A program made the translations under genes and the position numbers. Below the pieces are notes generated by a model, which did no database searches, was not told the origin of the DNA, and saw nothing but the letters and a program-made list of their open reading frames with translations. This document shows, in pieces, positions 47,114 through 56,886 of a stretch of DNA of 64,000 nucleotides; positions within the stretch are counted from its first letter, which is position 1; the number at the start of each line of letters is the position of its first letter. This DNA comes from Gelidibacter algens (GTDB taxonomy: Bacteria; Bacteroidota; Bacteroidia; Flavobacteriales; Flavobacteriaceae), in contig NZ_LZRN01000005.1 of NCBI RefSeq assembly GCF_001678675.1, positions 1 to 64,000 on the forward strand. The letters are read 5' to 3'.

Positions 47114-47956
47114 CTACGTTCCTAACGGACTTATATACTCTCGTTCGGCTAAGGGAGTCTGTTTTATGAAGGAAACTGGCGAGTTTCCGGAAAACCGCTT
47201 AAAGTCCTTGACCAAGTGCATCTGGTCAAAATAACCGCATTCATGGGCAATAGAGGTCCAATCTTTTTGAGGATATTTTAGTTTAATCTCAAAGGCGTGA
47301 TTAAAACGAGTAACACTGCAGAAGAGTTTTGGTGGCATACCAACCTCTTCCAAGAAATGGCGCTCAAAATTCCGTAAGCCCATGTTAGCATAATTGGCCA
47401 ATTGCACAACATTAGTTGGTTCGGTTCTTTTAAGTACCAAATCAATAATAAAAGAAATGGCGTCAGTATGATTGCTCGATTTTTGTTTTCTTAGCCAACC
47501 CAGAAGAAAGGTGTCGGTCAAAAGCCCTCTTTCAGATAGGTTTTTTGCGGTACAGAGTTGTTCAAAGAGGTAGCTTATTGTTTTATTAAAAATATCTTCA
47601 GCAGCAATTATATGATTGGTAAAGCTATTTGGAGGCAGACCGAAAATTTTATTGAATCCATTAGGCTTAAAGCATATTTCAAAAAATGAATAAACGCCAT
47701 TGAAAGTTGCCATCCCTAAATAACGCGTGGCCAAACCTGTAACATCGCAATAAGTTCCGGTTTTTACGATTTGTTCCGTTTGCCAGTCGATCAATTTAAT
47801 CGGTTTAGCCTTAAAGAAGAAGACCATTGTCATTTCATGGGCTGCGCGCCATGGCTTTTCCATGTTCTTGCCATTTGTGTCAAATTCCAGATAGGAGTAG
47901 CAACGGACAAAAGGGGCCAATTCTGAAGAAGGTAATATTTCAGATGTAGTAATCAC
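47114..47956 (-). CDS. AraC-family transcriptional regulator
   Basis: 280 residues. The N-terminal domain (about 1-160) resembles the DUF6597 ligand-binding type: SELAPFVRCYSYLEFD. The two helix-turn-helix motifs fill the C-terminus (about 175-265), the first as NVVQLANYANMGLRNFERHFLEEVGMPPKLFCSVTRFNHA, the second as DWTSIAHECGYFDQMHLVKDFKRFSGNSPVSF. Most likely controls the downstream fibre/protease genes on the same strand, and perhaps the giant genes behind the decayed second copy. The ligand is unknown. Confidence 0.9.
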   Translation of the reverse strand: MITTSEILPSSELAPFVRCYSYLEFDTNGKNMEKPWRAAHEMTMVFFFKAKPIKLIDWQTEQIVKTGTYCDVTGLATRYLGMATFNGVYSFFEICFKPNGFNKIFGLPPNSFTNHIIAAEDIFNKTISYLFEQLCTAKNLSERGLLTDTFLLGWLRKQKSSNHTDAISFIIDLVLKRTEPTNVVQLANYANMGLRNFERHFLEEVGMPPKLFCSVTRFNHAFEIKLKYPQKDWTSIAHECGYFDQMHLVKDFKRFSGNSPVSFIKQTPLAEREYISPLGT

Positions 47957-48233
47957 GATTACAAATTTTTATAGTATTGTAAAATATGTTGCCAAATCAG
48001 TACTCTTAAAGGATTCCCAATAATCTGTTAGCCGAAAAGGAGGTCTTTGATCCCAAATAGGTTTTTTTGCAAGGCTATTAATTTCAAATCATCGCTTAAA
48101 TCAGTAGGGCTGGGCCAATTACATGTAATTCGCTTTTTTTAAACGTCATTATTTTTGCTACTAACTTGTGTTAATTAACTTTTTAAAGGATTTTCAGAAA
48201 GCTTAGTTCAATTAGGTGTAGGTTGTTGGGGTA

Positions 48234-48401
48234 ATGTGCCTGCCATCTAAAAAAGCGGCTATTAAAAGATGTTTGCAGGCAAAATTTGCAATGTCGGACG
48301 AAGAAATGAAGCTAGGTTTGGAAGGGTTTAAAATATCACGTTCTCATCCAAACTTCTTTATACTTGAATATTTGAATAGTTTGTTGATATATTCAAATTA
48401 A
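48234..48401 (+). CDS. Hypothetical small ORF (55 aa), doubtful
   Basis: ATG start, protein MCLPSKKAAIKRCLQAKFAM...SHPNFF...IYSN. Stops in frame lie just upstream, so it is not the tail of a longer frame. Charged N-terminal half with SDEEMKLGLEGFKISRSH. It may be the end of a decayed gene. No promoter or companion is visible. Confidence 0.2.
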   Translation: MCLPSKKAAIKRCLQAKFAMSDEEMKLGLEGFKISRSHPNFFILEYLNSLLIYSN

Positions 48402-49292
48402 AGATAATTTTTTTCCGTTTCTATTTACATAAAAATTGTATAGATGGTAGGGTTTATTGGACAATTAGTATAGAGCTCGGTGCGGTTAGAAAATGTGACT
48501 CGGTTTAGGGCCGTATAATTGAAGCTTTGTGGAGCATTTTTACAAAAGCACAAAATATTTTTCCCCAGCGATAGTTCTGGTCTACTTAAGTATTCTCGTT
48601 CATTACCCTTTAGCGAGACACTTAAAGTAAATTTAAAACAGGTTTGCGGATAAAATTTCAAGTGCGGCCTAAGAAAGCAAAAGCCTACCAAAACTGTAGA
48701 ATTTCATCAGGGAAGGTGAACCAATTTTGGTTTAAAAATTGGCCCGTTTGGCAAGAAGCCAGATCCACTTTACCACGCTGATAACAACCACAAGGACAAC
48801 GACGTTAATTTCAAAATTATCACGGAACCTTTTCTAGATACCACCAAAAATTCGAAATCAGGGAAACCCAAGAATATGCAGCCGAAAATATTCGATTTTC
48901 ATTTACCTCTTTGGATCTGTATTTTTAGTGAAGGACGCTTTAGAATGAATGCGAAACCAAAACCGTCATTGCACATCATTATTTCAGAACGATTCACGTA
49001 TTAAAACTCCGAAATTAATTCAGTGCATTTCCTTCAAGTGGTCCCAAATGGTGGTCGGCCACCCATTAAGTTATTTGCCGTTATGGCGAGTATGTTGTCA
49101 AAAAATTTAAAAACTATTTTCTAAATCTTTTTTTCCAACAATTGCCGTTATTTCAACAATGTCATAATCTATTCCAAAATACAACTCCAACTAACCACTC
49201 TTCCATTTCTTTAAATAGTCTATTTGCTTATTAAATTTTCATGGCCAACACTCTTTTAATTAAGTCTGCTCATTTAACCTGGCTTTAATGAG

Positions 49293-49300
49293 TATTTTTG
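49293..49300 (+). promoter_or_regulatory. -7 box before the ABC exporter gene
   Basis: TATTTTTG matches TAnnTTTG exactly, 25 bases before the ATG. No TTG element is at a clear distance upstream, so the -33 part is missing or weak. Confidence 0.35.
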
Positions 49301-49325
49301 CCATTTATATTAGTTCTCAAGAAAT

Positions 49326-51098
49326 ATGCAACATCTAAAAGAAACATCAAAGATTACCGATAAATCACAGCCAAAAGTCACTATGAAACAGGCTTTCAAA
49401 ACGATAATTTGGCCTAGGCGAAATTTAGTTTTTATTGGTTTAATCCTGATTGTTATTAAAAGTTTGTCTGGTCTCATTTTACCTTGGCAGAGTAAAGTAT
49501 TACTAGATGATGTGGTGCCAAATAAAGATTACTCACAACTCTATACCTTAATTGCTATAGTCATAGGTGCCATAACCGTACAGGCTGCGACATCATTTTT
49601 ATTGACCCGAATATTAAGTGTCCAAGCACAATACCTGATAAGTGAATTACGATCTCAAGTACAGAAAAAAGTACTGTCGTTACCTATTAGTTTTTTTGAT
49701 AATACAAAATCAGGTGCGCTGGTTTCAAGAATAATGAATGATGTTGAAGGCGTCCGAAACCTCATCGGTACAGGTTTGGTGCAATTGGTAGGCGGTTCAT
49801 TTACGGCTGTTGTGTCCTTAATTATTTTGATAAAATTAAATGCGTGGATGACACTTTTTGTATTTGTGCCCCTCTCAATATTCGGGTATATCGCATTGAG
49901 AGCCTTCAAATATATTCGTCCAATATTTAGGACGCGTGGCAAAATTAATGCCGAAGTTACCGGAAGGTTAACGGAAACACTTGCGGGTGTTCGGGTTATT
50001 AAAGCATTTAATGCAGAAGAACAAGAAAATATAGTTTTTGAAAAAGGGGTGGATAAATTGTACCAAAATGTCAAAAAGAGTTTAACCGCAACCGCTTTAA
50101 TGACCAGCTCTGCAACCTTTTTAATTGGAGTCGCCACAACTGGAATTATGGGAATGGGCGGCTATTATATGATGATTGGTGAAATGACCACCGGAGATTT
50201 TTTATTCTTCACCTTAATACTCGGTTTTATGATTGCGCCCATTGTACAAATGAGTAACATCGGCAGTCAATTAACAGAAGCATTGGCCGGTTTGGATAGA
50301 ACTGAAGATCTCATGAACAGGACGGCTGAAGAAGATAACCAAGAGAGAACTATTCAACTGCATACCATAAAAGGGGATATTGAATTTAATGATGTTTCAT
50401 TTTCTTATGAAGAAGGAGAAGAAGTTTTGCATAACATTAGTTTTAAAGCGGCAGCGGGATCTGTGACTGCTTTAGTGGGAAGTTCAGGTTCTGGAAAATC
50501 GACTATTGCGGGATTATCGGCTACATTTTTAGCACCAAAATCAGGTCAAGTCACTATTGATAATCAAGATTTATCAAAAGTTAAATTAAGTACCTACCGT
50601 CAATATTTAGGTGTGGTATTGCAGGATGAGTTTTTATTTGAAGGAACGATTCGTGAAAACATCATGTTCCCAAGACCAGATGCCACCGAAGCAGAAGTGC
50701 TAAATGCCGTAAACGCAGCTTATGTCAACGAATTTACCGACAGGTTTGATGCAGGTTTGGAAACCTTGATAGGAGAAAGGGGTGTGAAACTTTCTGGCGG
50801 TCAACGTCAACGCCTGGCTATTGCGCGTGCTATTTTGGCAAACCCTAAAATTATTATCCTAGACGAAGCAACTTCAAGTTTAGATACCGAAAGTGAAGCT
50901 TTAATTCAGAAAAGTTTAGCAGAACTAATTAAAGACAGGACCACTATTGTTATTGCCCACCGTTTAAGTACCATTAGAAAAGCAGATCAGATTTTAGTTA
51001 TCGAAGCTGGACACATTGTAGAACGTGGTACACACGAGCAATTGATTGCTAAAGAAGGTAGATATTATGAATTATATACCTATCAAGCGAAAATATAA
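49326..51098 (+). CDS. ABC exporter, MsbA/lipid-type (fused permease and ATPase)
   Basis: 590 residues. Six membrane helices (about 28-320) followed by the ATPase domain (about 345-585): Walker A GSSGSGKSTIAG, signature LSGGQRQRLAIARAIL, Walker B IIILDEATSSLD, and the switch histidine in VIAHRLSTI. It works as a homodimer in the inner membrane, pumping hydrophobic compounds, lipids or peptides outward; the cargo is unknown. It converges on the glycosyltransferase gene. Confidence 0.94.
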   Translation: MQHLKETSKITDKSQPKVTMKQAFKTIIWPRRNLVFIGLILIVIKSLSGLILPWQSKVLLDDVVPNKDYSQLYTLIAIVIGAITVQAATSFLLTRILSVQAQYLISELRSQVQKKVLSLPISFFDNTKSGALVSRIMNDVEGVRNLIGTGLVQLVGGSFTAVVSLIILIKLNAWMTLFVFVPLSIFGYIALRAFKYIRPIFRTRGKINAEVTGRLTETLAGVRVIKAFNAEEQENIVFEKGVDKLYQNVKKSLTATALMTSSATFLIGVATTGIMGMGGYYMMIGEMTTGDFLFFTLILGFMIAPIVQMSNIGSQLTEALAGLDRTEDLMNRTAEEDNQERTIQLHTIKGDIEFNDVSFSYEEGEEVLHNISFKAAAGSVTALVGSSGSGKSTIAGLSATFLAPKSGQVTIDNQDLSKVKLSTYRQYLGVVLQDEFLFEGTIRENIMFPRPDATEAEVLNAVNAAYVNEFTDRFDAGLETLIGERGVKLSGGQRQRLAIARAILANPKIIILDEATSSLDTESEALIQKSLAELIKDRTTIVIAHRLSTIRKADQILVIEAGHIVERGTHEQLIAKEGRYYELYTYQAKI

Positions 51099-51112
51099 GT
51101 GATTGGGAGCGC

Positions 51113-51167
51113 ATAGGAAGTGCTAGTCTGTGTTGTACACTCTTATAATGACAGTTTCTTCCTATGT
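51113..51167. repeat. Inverted repeat between convergent genes
   Basis: CATAGGAAG (51113-51121) pairs with CTTCCTATG (51159-51167) across a 37-base loop in the gap and at the end of the convergent glycosyltransferase gene. It may help end transcription; no T-run is seen. Confidence 0.35.
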
Positions 51168-51940
51168 GTAGACCAAAAATACTTTAAGAAATTTCGCAGT
51201 TGTCTTAACCTCAGATGATAAATAATTTTTTCTGCGCTTCCAACGCCTATAGTTCGCATTAATTTTCGTCTTAGTTTGGAAGACAGAGGCAACCAATAAC
51301 TAGAGAAATGATGGATTGTGTAGGTGTTATTTGTTACCGAGATTTTTCCAGTTTCTATATCTTTGGGACTAAAATAGTGGTATGGAAATACACAGAATAA
51401 ACTTCCGTTTTGATGTAAAAGGTTCACCTCTTCCATTTTATCAGTATCCATAATTTTAATTTCTCTCATCAAAGCTATCCGTGATTTCATAATTGAAGGC
51501 AATACAGCCATATCAAAAGAGCCATCTTCCTTTACAAAAGGCCTATTGTCATAATGCTCCATAATACTCGCGATCCATTGAGCATTCTTTTCGGCACCAA
51601 AAATAGCTGCTTCTATACCTTTAGTTTTTTCTGAGCCTATAAAATATGGTAGATGAAGAAGATCGTCAAAAGTTTTCAAAACCTCTACATCACAATCTAA
51701 GTAAATACCACCATAGGTGTAAACGGCATATAATCGGATCAGATCAGAAGCGAATGCATATTTTCTAGTTTTTAAGGCTTCTTGCGTCCATAAACACTTA
51801 ATTACTTCTGATCTTTTGGCATCCCATAATATAAATTCATAATCAGGGAGTATGTTTCTCCAAGAGGCCAGGTTGTGTTTTACGGCTGGTGTAAATTCTT
51901 GCCCACTTAACCAGCAATAATGAATTATTTTTGGAATCAT
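51143..51940 (-). CDS. Glycosyltransferase, DXD sugar-binding type
   Basis: 265 residues. N-terminal MIPKIIHYCWLSG and the central KYAFASDLIRLYAVYTYGGIYLDCDVEVLKTF block mark the Gly_transf_sug/OCH1-like family, with DCD as the metal-binding DXD motif. No signal peptide; such enzymes act on cell-surface polysaccharide or lipopolysaccharide at the cytoplasmic face. Isolated on the minus strand. The sugar and acceptor are not known. Confidence 0.88.
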   Translation of the reverse strand: MIPKIIHYCWLSGQEFTPAVKHNLASWRNILPDYEFILWDAKRSEVIKCLWTQEALKTRKYAFASDLIRLYAVYTYGGIYLDCDVEVLKTFDDLLHLPYFIGSEKTKGIEAAIFGAEKNAQWIASIMEHYDNRPFVKEDGSFDMAVLPSIMKSRIALMREIKIMDTDKMEEVNLLHQNGSLFCVFPYHYFSPKDIETGKISVTNNTYTIHHFSSYWLPLSSKLRRKLMRTIGVGSAEKIIYHLRLRQLRNFLKYFWSTHRKKLSL

Positions 51941-52037
51941 TAATTTTTTTTTTCAGAAGTGTATAACTTTACAAATTAGCGGGTGTTCTAGATCTAGCGT
52001 TTTAGAAATACCCTTCGTATTAAATGATCTTTTAATA

Positions 52038-52072
52038 GTTTGAACTGCGAAGCACATCATGAATGCTTAATT
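52038..52072. repeat. First copy of a 35-base direct repeat
   Basis: GTTTGAACTGCGAAGCACAT (first 20 bases) is repeated at 52520-52554 with 27 of 35 bases identical (GAAGTGTAAAGCACATC... in the second copy). The two copies flank the small membrane gene. The rest of the 240-base gap shows nothing recognised. Confidence 0.4.
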
Positions 52073-52180
52073 GTACATTGCGATATTTACATATGCACCA
52101 TAGTGATAAATTAACGCCATCGTATTTGTTCTTACCAAGGTGTTTTCATGACCGTAGTTCTATTTAGGCGAATGACATTA

Positions 52181-52360
52181 TTATCTTTTTGCTTTAAATA
52201 AATTCACAAATTCGTTTATCAATAATGCTGATAACGCGCCAATAGCAAATATTGAGATAAACGCTACAGTTCGGATATTCTCGCTGCCTGTCAGTCTTGT
52301 GTAATTTACTAGTGTCAACACTAATAATACTGCAATAATTAGTCTTCTTCTCTTTTCCAC
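52181..52360 (-). CDS. Small membrane protein (59 aa), GTG start
   Basis: Reads MEKRRRLIIAVLLVLTLVNY...GSENIRTVAFISIFAI...NLFKAKR. Two hydrophobic segments (about 7-20 and 32-55) with a basic start and end. A stop codon lies four codons upstream in the frame, so GTG (or a later start) must be used. Similar short membrane proteins with a SENIR...SIF...G pattern are familiar from this family of bacteria, but the function is unknown. It lies between the two direct repeats. Confidence 0.6.
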   Translation of the reverse strand: MEKRRRLIIAVLLVLTLVNYTRLTGSENIRTVAFISIFAIGALSALLINEFVNLFKAKR

Positions 52361-52519
52361 AGTGCTAGTTTAATGAGTTGATTTGTGATACTCAATACCC
52401 TTTTTAGATTTTCTAAATGCCATAAAAAATTGAAAACCTATGTACAGCCCGGTTCCGTTTACCTCTATTTTTAAATATGTTGTCCAAATTCAATTTCTTA
52501 TGATTAAAGGTATTAAATA

Positions 52520-52554
52520 TTTTGAAGTGTAAAGCACATCCTTAATGCCTATTT
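52520..52554 (+). repeat. Second copy of the 35-base direct repeat
   Basis: TTTTGAAGTGTAAAGCACAT (first 20 bases) repeats 52038-52072. It lies 30 bases before a strong terminator, which suggests that a short transcript may begin or run here. Confidence 0.4.
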
Positions 52555-52584
52555 ATGAAATAGTTACGCTACTGATATATTGAT

Positions 52585-52617
52585 AATTGCCCTTTGGTTT
52601 TAGAGGGCAATTTTTTT
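52585..52617 (+). terminator. Orphan rho-independent terminator (plus strand)
   Basis: AATTGCCCT, ten-base loop, AGGGCAATT, then TTTTTT. The stem is 9 bp and the T-run lies on the plus side only. No plus-strand gene is listed upstream; the short frames in 52376-52580 are unconvincing. An unannotated small RNA or very small gene could end here. The rest of 52618-52832 holds no gene. Confidence 0.6.
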
Positions 52618-52832
52618 CAGTTTAAAGGCAATCCTAAACATTCAAATAGATGTAAAACTGTTGGATACTCATAGTCATTGTGCGATTGAAGCTACAGGAT
52701 ATGATCATTATAAATTGGCCGGTTTTTTACTAGGGTTTAATTCATGTAAGCTTATCCCGTTACTCGTAAGTTCTCAAATGGGTTAGCTGTGCAGATAGAT
52801 TTAGCTCTTTACACATTGAGTCTGTCGGTCCT

Positions 52833-53986
52833 CTATAATAGGGATAGGGGCGCAATAAAGCCAACCCTTACTTCATTTCTGTTATAATTAGATGCACCCA
52901 AATTTTCTACGGCATAATTTGTATAATCATAGTACCGGCCAATATAAGCAAAGAAAAACCGAACATCTATGCTTTTAAATGGACTGTAATATAAGGTGGG
53001 GACCATGCCATAACTCGTTCTGAGGTGCTGGTTATCACTTCTGACATTGGCATAGGCACTGCTGGTCATGAGGCTCAATAGTCCTTTAAATTTTGGGGAT
53101 AATTGGTATTCTGCTCTTAACCAATTTTCGATATACAGTGCATCCTCAGCCACCGTGTCGCTACCGAGAATAGTTGTCACAATACCCTTCGTATCGATCT
53201 CTTCAAAGCTGTAATTAAAGTCATACATTAGGGTGAGGTTATGGTTCTGGTATTTATGGCCTAAAGTAAAAAAATAGGTACCTCTTTTTTTACCTGGTTG
53301 GAATAGCTCAAGCTATAAATGGTTTGTAATTTGTCATCGAAAAAGCTTCCACGCCAGTTTCCAACAATTGCTACCGGCCAATCAGGTTCCTGGATGTTTT
53401 CCGCAACTACATCGCCATATAGGTCTTCATAAAGCATGGTACGCGAGTTGAGCACCTGGAATCCGAATTTGTGATATTTTGAATTTTGGTAGGTAATTCC
53501 GGCCCCGGTAACAAATGCCAGGGCATTGCTTTGAATATCATTATATTCCAGAACATCCATAGCTTTGAACTCGTATTCATAACCCCCGTAAAACGCATAG
53601 GTTTTTCCTAGTGCAATAGTAAGTGTCGGACTTGCTTTAATGTCAATGTAGGCCAATTCGATATTGCTGCCCAGTTGATCTAACGATTGCACATCGCCGC
53701 CTTTGTTAAAGCGGTTTCTAAAATGAAAGTTTAGCCTTTCGTGTAGTTTAGCAGAAATTCCCAACGCTGTGAACCCATTTTCAAACTGAATCCCATTATA
53801 ATAACGGTCCCCTCCCCTAAAGGTATAGGCCTGAAACTCCATGCGCATATCGAAGGTGATAGATAAATTTTTTAAGTGGTTTTTCTTTTCTATGGAGATA
53901 ACAGGTTCAACCAGACTATCGTTTATCTGCGAGAATCCCAAGAAAGGGATTAATAGAAGCACGCTTATAAAAAATGACTTTATCAT
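52833..53986 (-). pseudogene. Outer-membrane porin (OprP-like barrel), split by a one-base shift
   Basis: Two frames belong to one barrel protein of about 384 residues. The first (53261-53986) has a signal peptide (MIKSFFISVLLLIPFLGFSQ) and barrel strands (FRNRFNKGGDVQSLDQLGSNIELAYIDIKASPTLTIALGKTY); it stops after NQVKKEVPIFLL. The second frame continues as KRGTYFFTLGHKYQNHNLTLMYDFNYSF and on to the end at 52833. The joint is an A7 run, GTAAAAAAAGAGG on the minus strand (near 53285); eight As would restore the frame. Likely a general or phosphate-type porin. Either a real break, slippage-regulated switching or a sequencing error. Confidence 0.75.
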
Positions 53987-54262
53987 AAATTAATAGGATT
54001 TACAATTCAAACTTTAGCTGGACTGTAGGCAGAAGTGCCACCATTCCATGCGTTTGCTTAAATGAGTATACATTATTTTAGATGTAGCCTTATAAATTTA
54101 CTAAATTTTAATGGAATTAAAGTATAGACTAAGCATATGGGTTCATCATCTTCTTTTGAACACTATGGTTTCTTGTTTCGGCAGCTGCCATTCTTGATAG
54201 TTCCATAGGGCATTGAGAGCCGTTAAATTTTAGTCACCCTATTTTAGGACGAAGCGTTAATT
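53987..54262. other. Gap without a gene
   Basis: About 276 bases, AT-rich, no open frame of interest and no clear signal. Confidence 0.4.
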
Positions 54263-55165
54263 CTACCACTCCACAAATGAAATCCCGAGTCCTATAGTTG
54301 TTTGATAATGGTTATAATCAATCAAATTTTCGCCATAACCACTAAACACCTGTAAGTGGCCTCTCAGATTATTTCTGATAGGATACATATAATTGAATTG
54401 GATGCTGCCGTGATTTTCGTTAAATGACAATGAGTTGCGCCACAAAAGATCTAGGCTATGACCATTTTTCTTATAAATCACGTTGGCTTCGGCACGCCCC
54501 ACATAATCTTCAATTTTTGGGTTGTCATCTTCTTCTGAACCTGAACCAATTCTTAGCCAAGGTTTGAGATACACCTGAAAATTATCGCGCTCTACGGCAA
54601 AATGCAACATCACCCTGTTCCAACTTCTTGAAATGGGATCTGCTCTTCCGTTAGATTGATGATTGAATCCCACCCCAACCATTTTACCCTTAAATCCAAA
54701 AACATTAAAGGTTAGTGGAAAGATGGCAATTAGCTCTGGTTCATAATTAAGTTCCCTGAAAGGTCGTGAAAGCTTTTTATTGTAAACCTGCCAATTGGCG
54801 GTTTGCGTATATCCCATCCAAAGGTCGCCTTTGCCGAATAAAAAGGATTGTAATACTTTGGTTTTAAAGCTGAGCTGAAACTTGACTTCTGTTGACTGAT
54901 AGTCAATAGGCTCTTCAAAGGCAGGTTCTGATCCGATACTTTGAGGTTGCTTATTAATACGATTGCTCCATTGCAAGGGCAAAATATAAAATGGTTTATA
55001 AGAATTGAGTCTAAATGTTCCATTTTTATCTTTCTGATCAAGTTCCCAAGATTCAGACAAGGACTTGGTTACAATGGAATCTTTTTTCTTAAACAGACCT
55101 TGGGCATGCAAGCTATATGAAAATATCAACAACACTATAAATAAAGAAAGTCTTAAAAGGCGCAT
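54263..55165 (-). CDS. pldA: Outer membrane phospholipase A
   Basis: 300 residues with a signal peptide (MRLLRLSLFIVLLIFSYSLHAQ). A 12-strand barrel. The active site is visible: HQSNGRADPISRSWNR carries the catalytic His and Ser, and an Asn lies in GENLIDYNH. The family hydrolyses membrane phospholipids at the outer membrane. The strand motif YTQTANWQVYNKKLSRPFRELNYEPE is typical. Downstream of, and probably with, the unknown cytoplasmic gene (26-base gap). Confidence 0.92.
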   Translation of the reverse strand: MRLLRLSLFIVLLIFSYSLHAQGLFKKKDSIVTKSLSESWELDQKDKNGTFRLNSYKPFYILPLQWSNRINKQPQSIGSEPAFEEPIDYQSTEVKFQLSFKTKVLQSFLFGKGDLWMGYTQTANWQVYNKKLSRPFRELNYEPELIAIFPLTFNVFGFKGKMVGVGFNHQSNGRADPISRSWNRVMLHFAVERDNFQVYLKPWLRIGSGSEEDDNPKIEDYVGRAEANVIYKKNGHSLDLLWRNSLSFNENHGSIQFNYMYPIRNNLRGHLQVFSGYGENLIDYNHYQTTIGLGISFVEW

Positions 55166-55191
55166 AAGTTTAATGTATGAATATTAATGTT

Positions 55192-56742
55192 TTAAGAGGA
55201 AAATTGGGTCACATATTTATCTCTAATGATTTGTCCAACAGGTTTGTTTTCAATTTTGCTTTCTAGCCAAGAAATAATATCCAAATATAAAAAGGCGCGA
55301 CGTTCATAAGGGTGGTCTTCATAAGTTTTTAAGGTTTTGTGAAGTTCTATAAACGCATTTTTCAAATCATGCGGATAAATATCCTGCAAGCCTTTGATAA
55401 ATTTTATCATCTCCTTTTGAACCTTGTACAAATCATTGATTTTCAAAAGAAATTTATAGGTGCTTTTTAGCAAACTTTCCATATGATAATCCAAGCCCGC
55501 CTCATAATGGGCCACCAAATTTAAAACCCTTGCAAAACACTGCAAATCTTCACGCATGGATAAAGATTTATTGGAAATAATTTTATCGAGATAGAAAATA
55601 CAGGCCTTATTATTTCCAGCACCAAACTGCATGCTGGCAAATTTATAGTAAAAAATCATCTTATGGTGATCATCCAGACGGCTATTAAATTTTTTGAATC
55701 TATTTTCAATCCGTGGGATGAGGTTCAGACCTTCATCAAAACTGCCATCGATAAAATGTTGATTGATTCTGTGAAAATTAAGATACAAGAACACTAGAGC
55801 TTCTACGTTTTCATCCTTTGGAAAATCTGGCTGTTCCAATTGGTCTTCCAATATTTGAAGCTGTTTTAAAAACCTTGGCTTGTTTCTGATAAAAAATAGG
55901 GATTCCAGTAGATAATTATTGCCCTTTAAAAAAAACACTGGGTTTAAACTGATCATATGCGGATTGTCATAGAACAAATTGACCCATTTTGAGGCGTACT
56001 TATAGCAGTTTAAAAAATCCTGAAGCAAAAAGCTATACCATAAATAGGAATTATAAAGCCATAATTTTTCTCTGAAACCTATTTTAGCGAGTTCAAATTT
56101 TGGCAGTCGATCATTAAAATATGCAGTAATCTTTTGCCCTTCCTCAGCATCTTTTACATACCCAGTTTTTAAGATAATACTGTATAATTGCAGAGATAAA
56201 TTGGAGAGTTTACTTGTAATCACATTCAACTCGCTCAATTCTTTGGCTTGCACCGTCAGCTCATCAGCACGGGTGCTGATACTTCTAGTTATATATTGTG
56301 ATTCTATAATTTTTTCGAGCTCCACAATCTCATAGGCAAGATTTTTTTCTTCATGCTGAATGGCAACTTCTTTGGCCTTTTCAAGAATTTTTAAACTCTG
56401 TTTATAAAGGCCCTTATGGTACAAGATGGAAGCAAAATCAAGTTGTTCCCGTATTTGGGAGCGAATGTTTTGATGTGATGGATTGAGTTTTAAGCTAATT
56501 AAAATCTGCTTATACAAATGTGCTTTTACGTTTGCCAATTGCTGTTTTTTGACAATTCCCGTTTTTATAATAGCCGTTTCATCATATGTATTGGCTTTAT
56601 CCAAAAAGTTAAAAAGATTCAAAAATTTGGAGTCGGCATTCACACCAAGACGTCCCACATAGAGTTTAAATTGTCGTTTTTCTGACTTGGTCAGTGATTT
56701 TACCAACTGAAATAAATTATCTTTTTGCTCCTTAGTCATCAC
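55192..56742 (-). CDS. Conserved cytoplasmic protein, helical-repeat type
   Basis: 516 residues, no signal peptide. Almost wholly helical, TPR-like, in units of about 34-40 residues (for example ILYHKGLYKQSLKILEKAKEVA). The N-terminal LTKSEKRQFKLYVGRLG is basic, with QQLANVKAHLYKQILISLKL further on. I know of similar proteins of unknown function in this phylum. Divergent from leuA with 94 bases to the first possible start. Same strand as pldA. Role unknown. Confidence 0.75.
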   Translation of the reverse strand: MMTKEQKDNLFQLVKSLTKSEKRQFKLYVGRLGVNADSKFLNLFNFLDKANTYDETAIIKTGIVKKQQLANVKAHLYKQILISLKLNPSHQNIRSQIREQLDFASILYHKGLYKQSLKILEKAKEVAIQHEEKNLAYEIVELEKIIESQYITRSISTRADELTVQAKELSELNVITSKLSNLSLQLYSIILKTGYVKDAEEGQKITAYFNDRLPKFELAKIGFREKLWLYNSYLWYSFLLQDFLNCYKYASKWVNLFYDNPHMISLNPVFFLKGNNYLLESLFFIRNKPRFLKQLQILEDQLEQPDFPKDENVEALVFLYLNFHRINQHFIDGSFDEGLNLIPRIENRFKKFNSRLDDHHKMIFYYKFASMQFGAGNNKACIFYLDKIISNKSLSMREDLQCFARVLNLVAHYEAGLDYHMESLLKSTYKFLLKINDLYKVQKEMIKFIKGLQDIYPHDLKNAFIELHKTLKTYEDHPYERRAFLYLDIISWLESKIENKPVGQIIRDKYVTQFSS

Positions 56743-56886
56743 GTTAAATCAGCTTTTAAGTATGTGTCTGTCAAATAGTTGTAATGTTAAAAATCGACTG
56801 AACATCGTAAAATCAAAATCCTTGGAAATCTCAATTTGAATCCAAAGTATACATTAGCTAGTCAATACGAAAATAAAATGCAACAA

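Larger units (their letters stand above)
47957..49325. other. Poorly coding, probably decayed stretch
   Basis: About 1370 bases with no gene I can support. A 55-codon frame on the plus strand (48234-48401, MCLPSKKAAIKRCLQAKF...) has ordinary amino-acid composition but no recognised family. On the minus strand near 48745-48815 a fragment reads RDNFEINVVVLVVVISVV, a single membrane-like segment cut by a stop. Adjacent short frames in all phases look like broken coding sequence. A TATTTTTG -7 box (49293-49300) ends the stretch. Confidence 0.45.

Noticed and set aside
48425..48691. 88-codon minus-strand ORF
   Set aside because: Odd composition with repeated Cys/Phe and no recognised family; it lies in the decayed stretch.
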